A DNA stretch of 64,000 bases from Atrichornis clamosus (Eukaryota; Chordata; Aves; Passeriformes; Menuridae). The notes beneath the pieces are model-generated. The model was not told the origin of the DNA. It made no database searches and was given only the letters and a program-made list of their open reading frames with translations. The stretch spans positions 186,001-250,000 of the forward strand of contig WBMZ01009436.1 in the NCBI GenBank assembly GCA_013400975.1, written 5' to 3'. Shown one piece after another: positions 61,120 through 64,000 of the stretch. Both the position numbers and the translations under genes were made by a program. Every line of letters begins with the position of its first letter. The stretch's first letter is position 1.

Positions 61120-63280
61120 ATCTCCAAGGTAATTCTTCAGACTGAGTGGTGAAATTGTTAGAAAGTGACCTCCAGGTTAACTCCTTTTAGGTTCCTGGCC
61201 CTGAAGCTGATAAAAGAACCATGAGAGCATAGCATTGTCGTTTGAAACCCAGTAAAAAAGAAGATAAACACAGATGCTTTCAGTTATCAGGAGGGAAGTG
61301 ACAGGTCAGATGGAGACTGCATGCATGATTTTGGGGTGTGGGGGTGTTAGTCTTGGAATGGCATTTTCTTATCAGAAGAAAAAAAAAAAGGACATGAGAA
61401 ATACAACCCAAGAGGGTTTTCCCCTAGATGGTTCAGGAGTCAAACCACTGCCTTGGTTTGCTCACCACAGCTGGTGTCTTTGATGCAGCAGGCCTTGAAG
61501 CGTACCAAGCAAACTTTGCCCAGGAGCCTGAGCCAAACCCAAGCACATGAATGTGCCCAAAAGAATTAACTCTGCCTATCCAACACTCATTTTAGGAACA
61601 TCCAGGCTGCTTCTATCTTGGAGAGATCCCAGACCTCTGACATGTTTTAATGGGTCAGAGAGAGGAATCATGGTCACATCACAATCTCATGGGCTTGGTC
61701 TGAGTGTAGGCAAAGAGCCTCATTCCCCATGGCTGTGAGGGGAACAGTTTTAAAATTCATGTAAATACACTGTATTTAGCAGAAGAGCACTACAGACGCT
61801 CTTTGCTGAGCTGGACTGGGTTCAGCCAAGCCAGGTAAGTCTTCTCTCCAGGGTGGTGGCTCTCGGGTACATCAAATGGACAAACCATGGCTAGCAGAGC
61901 ATCTGGTGGAATTAAGTGCCCTTATATAGGGTTCCAGCTTTCTGCAGAGCCTTTGCTGGCACTTGAACTGCCTTGTCATCACCCAGCAGAAGCATGGCCA
62001 ACCAAGGGAGTTACCCAAGCTGCTGCTCATCCTCCACACCCAGCTGACAGTGCGAACGCTCCTTGCTCGCCCTACTTGTAAAACAGTCACTCCAGTGGCC
62101 TTCCTGTGAGAGATGTGGGAAGCAGGCAGCCTCCAACCAATGCCTGGGTAAACCTTTGTGTTTGTCTTTTCTCCTTCTACCCTTTTGTCTGGCTTGTATC
62201 TGTAAACCATAACTCCTCATTGTGGGAAGTCTCTCCTACTACACACAGATCCCAACACAACAGAGCAGAGCATAACCCACAGATATGACTCGAAGAGTAA
62301 TGCTGGTGGTAAAAGCTTGATGACCCCTTTTGAAAAGGTCCAAGCATTACATCTTTCATCCTAATTGTATTCCAGTCATGCAGTTCTTGCTTCAAATTAC
62401 TCTGCAATTTCAGATGATGGCATTCTACACTTTTGGCCTTCACCTGTGAGAATTATGCAGTCACCTGGTACTTACAGGGTGACCCCTTCCTGCAGATGGG
62501 CAGACAAATGACCAAGAACAGTCCCATGTGGATCAAAGGTTTGTTCCCCCAGCAGCTCTCCAGGGAGTGGTGCAAGAAAGGCTGTACCCATGCCTGTAGT
62601 CTTTACACCACAGGGAGATCATCTTCTCTGGAGACCAGCCAGGCTGGGGGTACAGTTAGAGATGCTGGAAGCTGCCACTGGCCACATGCAAAGGAGACTC
62701 TAATCCTGACAGTCATCTCTCCTTTGAGCTGCAAACATAGCTTTACCTTCTCAGGCTATTGCTCATCACAGCTGGTAGAGCAGAGTTTAAACATGAAGCT
62801 CAATCCAGATGAAAAAAAACAACTCCCCCACCTTAAAGACAGGGAAAAAAAGCATGGCAAGGGTCTGCCCCACATGTATTCACAGTTTCCATAGATCACA
62901 CAATGTCTTGCCCATTTCCATGGTTGATGGGATGTGGTATTTTTCCCTGTTGGTATCCCAACAAACAGACCTGACCCCTCGCTTCACTCGCCCTCTTCCT
63001 CCATGAAGAGGCAGCAACACTATCTGACATAAAATCCTGTAAAGACAAAAGAAAGAACTGAATTCTGCCTCTCCCAGGCTGTGGTTGAGGGGGCGAGACA
63101 GGTAAAATACATCAGGCCACAACATCTGTGAGATTAAATTGTAGCTCTCACCTGTCTTGTAAGGGCTGACCCTGACAATTTCTCTCTTTGCTGGACTCTG
63201 TGTGTGTGACCACTTTAAATGACCATACAAAGTTCTACTTTATTTTACTTTACTCTCCCTCCCATGTTTGCAAATGTTCA
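61120..63280. other. unique non-coding DNA, no gene recognised
   Basis: No gene is recognised. The frame at 62433-62894 (plus, 153 codons) is long for this window, but its translation shows no domain, signal peptide or repeat I recognise, and a competing frame is open over its 3' part. A short A-run lies at about 61379-61389. Confidence 0.5.
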
Positions 63281-63289
63281 CAATGAATT

Positions 63290-63450
63290 TAAGACAGCTC
63301 TCCAGCTCAGATATACAGCTGCACGGAAAGGCTGTTGCTATTTATAGTCATCTCAATTTGTTTCATCTGCCTACACAATCAATTAGCTTCAGCTCCAGCT
63401 AATTTTGCAATCAGCCCAAGAAAAATGTCTCTGGCATAATATCTTGTTTT
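63290..63450. promoter_or_regulatory. candidate enhancer with MEF2 site and inverted homeodomain pair
   Basis: CTATTTATAG at 63338-63347 is a perfect MEF2 consensus (YTAWWWWTAR). AATTAGCT (63381-63388) and AGCTAATT (63397-63404) are exact reverse complements around an 8-base spacer, which gives two facing homeodomain cores. CAGCTG-like E-box strings lie near 63316. The 11-mer TCAATTAGCTT at 63379-63389 is shared with the inverted pair at 17.6 kb. The sequence is single-copy, with no simple repeats. The enhancer role is inferred. Confidence 0.35.
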
Positions 63451-63454
63451 CTCT

Positions 63455-64000
63455 GTCTTCTCCCTGAAGCTATAAAATCTCTGTACCCCTTCCTTATCCA
63501 AGTTCTACACCTTAATACCACACTAGCTGGACTCATCCTCTGTGTCTTTTGCCTTTTAGAAGGTTCTTCCTGACTGACTTGACAGAAGAGTATTTACTTT
63601 ACATGATGGAGACCTTTTTTCCTCTCCAATGGAGGTTTGGAAAGAATACTCCACCGTTTATTTTTCCATCAGCTAATTGCAAATATTGAAAGCGTCTAGA
63701 CAGGGGGAAAATAGCTTTATAAATCAGCAGCAAAAGGAATTTCAGTGTTATCTTAAATCCCACACAAATGCTTTTTAAAGATGTTCAGTAAATATGTATT
63801 TGTATATAGAAAAATTATGCTAACCTGGAACCCAGGTTGAGCTCACATCAGGAATTTAAATGTACAGGGCAGGGAATCACAGAACAAGAATGTTGTAACC
63901 ATCCCACAAAGAAGCATTAAAACACAGTAGATTGAAAATCAAGGTGTAGTGAAGAGCAACGCTGAAGAGATTCATTTGGGGGAACTCTTCAATTCCTCAT
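63455..64000. other. unique non-coding DNA to window end
   Basis: No gene or repeat is recognised. GCTATAAAATC near 63470 resembles a TATA box but has no supporting element. GGAATCACAGAACAAGAATG near 63865 faintly recalls the antisense start of a CR1 3' end, but the following bases do not continue the match. Confidence 0.5.

Noticed and set aside
62433..62894. 153-codon plus-strand frame
   Set aside because: No domain recognised, a competing frame is open over its 3' part, and the Lys-rich end comes from an A-rich stretch.
63865..63895. AATCACAGAACAAGAATG resembling the antisense CR1 3' octamer end
   Set aside because: The bases after it do not continue with the CR1 GGTTTGGGTTGGAAGGGACC-type block.

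Overview
This window looks like a stretch of bird nuclear genome, most likely intergenic or deep intronic, with no recognisable protein-coding gene, tRNA, rRNA, CRISPR array or bacterial-style operon. The bird call rests on CR1 non-LTR retrotransposons of avian type. One is a clear 5'-truncated copy on the minus strand near 55.0-55.57 kb that ends in the ORF2 C-terminus. A short 3'-end fragment lies at 45.1 kb, and two much older minus-strand copies lie at 39.3-40.2 kb and 13.1-13.3 kb. Interspersed repeats are sparse overall, which also fits birds; a crocodilian or turtle is less likely. Open frames are all short (the longest is 175 codons), their translations show no domain I recognise, and they overlap on both strands, as expected of non-coding DNA.

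Layout. 1-9 kb is unique non-coding DNA with moderately GC-rich patches (1.3-1.7, 3.7-4.1, 5.2-5.6 kb), a possible TATA/Inr core promoter near 755-786 and a small CpG cluster near 6.02-6.12 kb. 3.54-3.61 kb is an A/T homopolymer block. 9-25.7 kb is unique sequence with small microsatellites, an old CR1 fragment at 13.1 kb and two AT-rich stretches that look like conserved non-coding elements (14.8 and 17.6 kb). 25.75-26.0 kb is an (AAGGG)n pentanucleotide tract broken by a 77-base assembly gap. 26-40 kb holds several relics resembling ancient L2/MIR 3' ends (27.9, 35.9, 37.0 kb), several homeodomain-site-rich AT stretches (27.2, 28.4, 30.4, 35.7 kb) and the old CR1 at 39.3-40.2 kb. 40-55 kb holds the CR1 3' end at 45.1 kb, a CpG-retaining stretch at 46.45-46.95 kb that overlaps an L3-like relic, a very long poly-T block at 47.1 kb and an L2/MIR relic at 50.1 kb. 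55-64 kb holds the young-looking CR1, a pair of diverged but collinear ~80 bp segments at 58.71 and 61.03 kb, and a regulatory-looking stretch at 63.3-63.45 kb with a MEF2-type site and an inverted homeodomain pair.

No genes work together here in a way the sequence can show. The most interesting content is regulatory in character: stretches that resemble enhancers by motif density, inverted homeodomain pairs or retained CpGs, one overlapping an ancient repeat. All enhancer calls are inference from one sequence without alignment. Repeat family names come from remembered consensus sequences, not from a database search.
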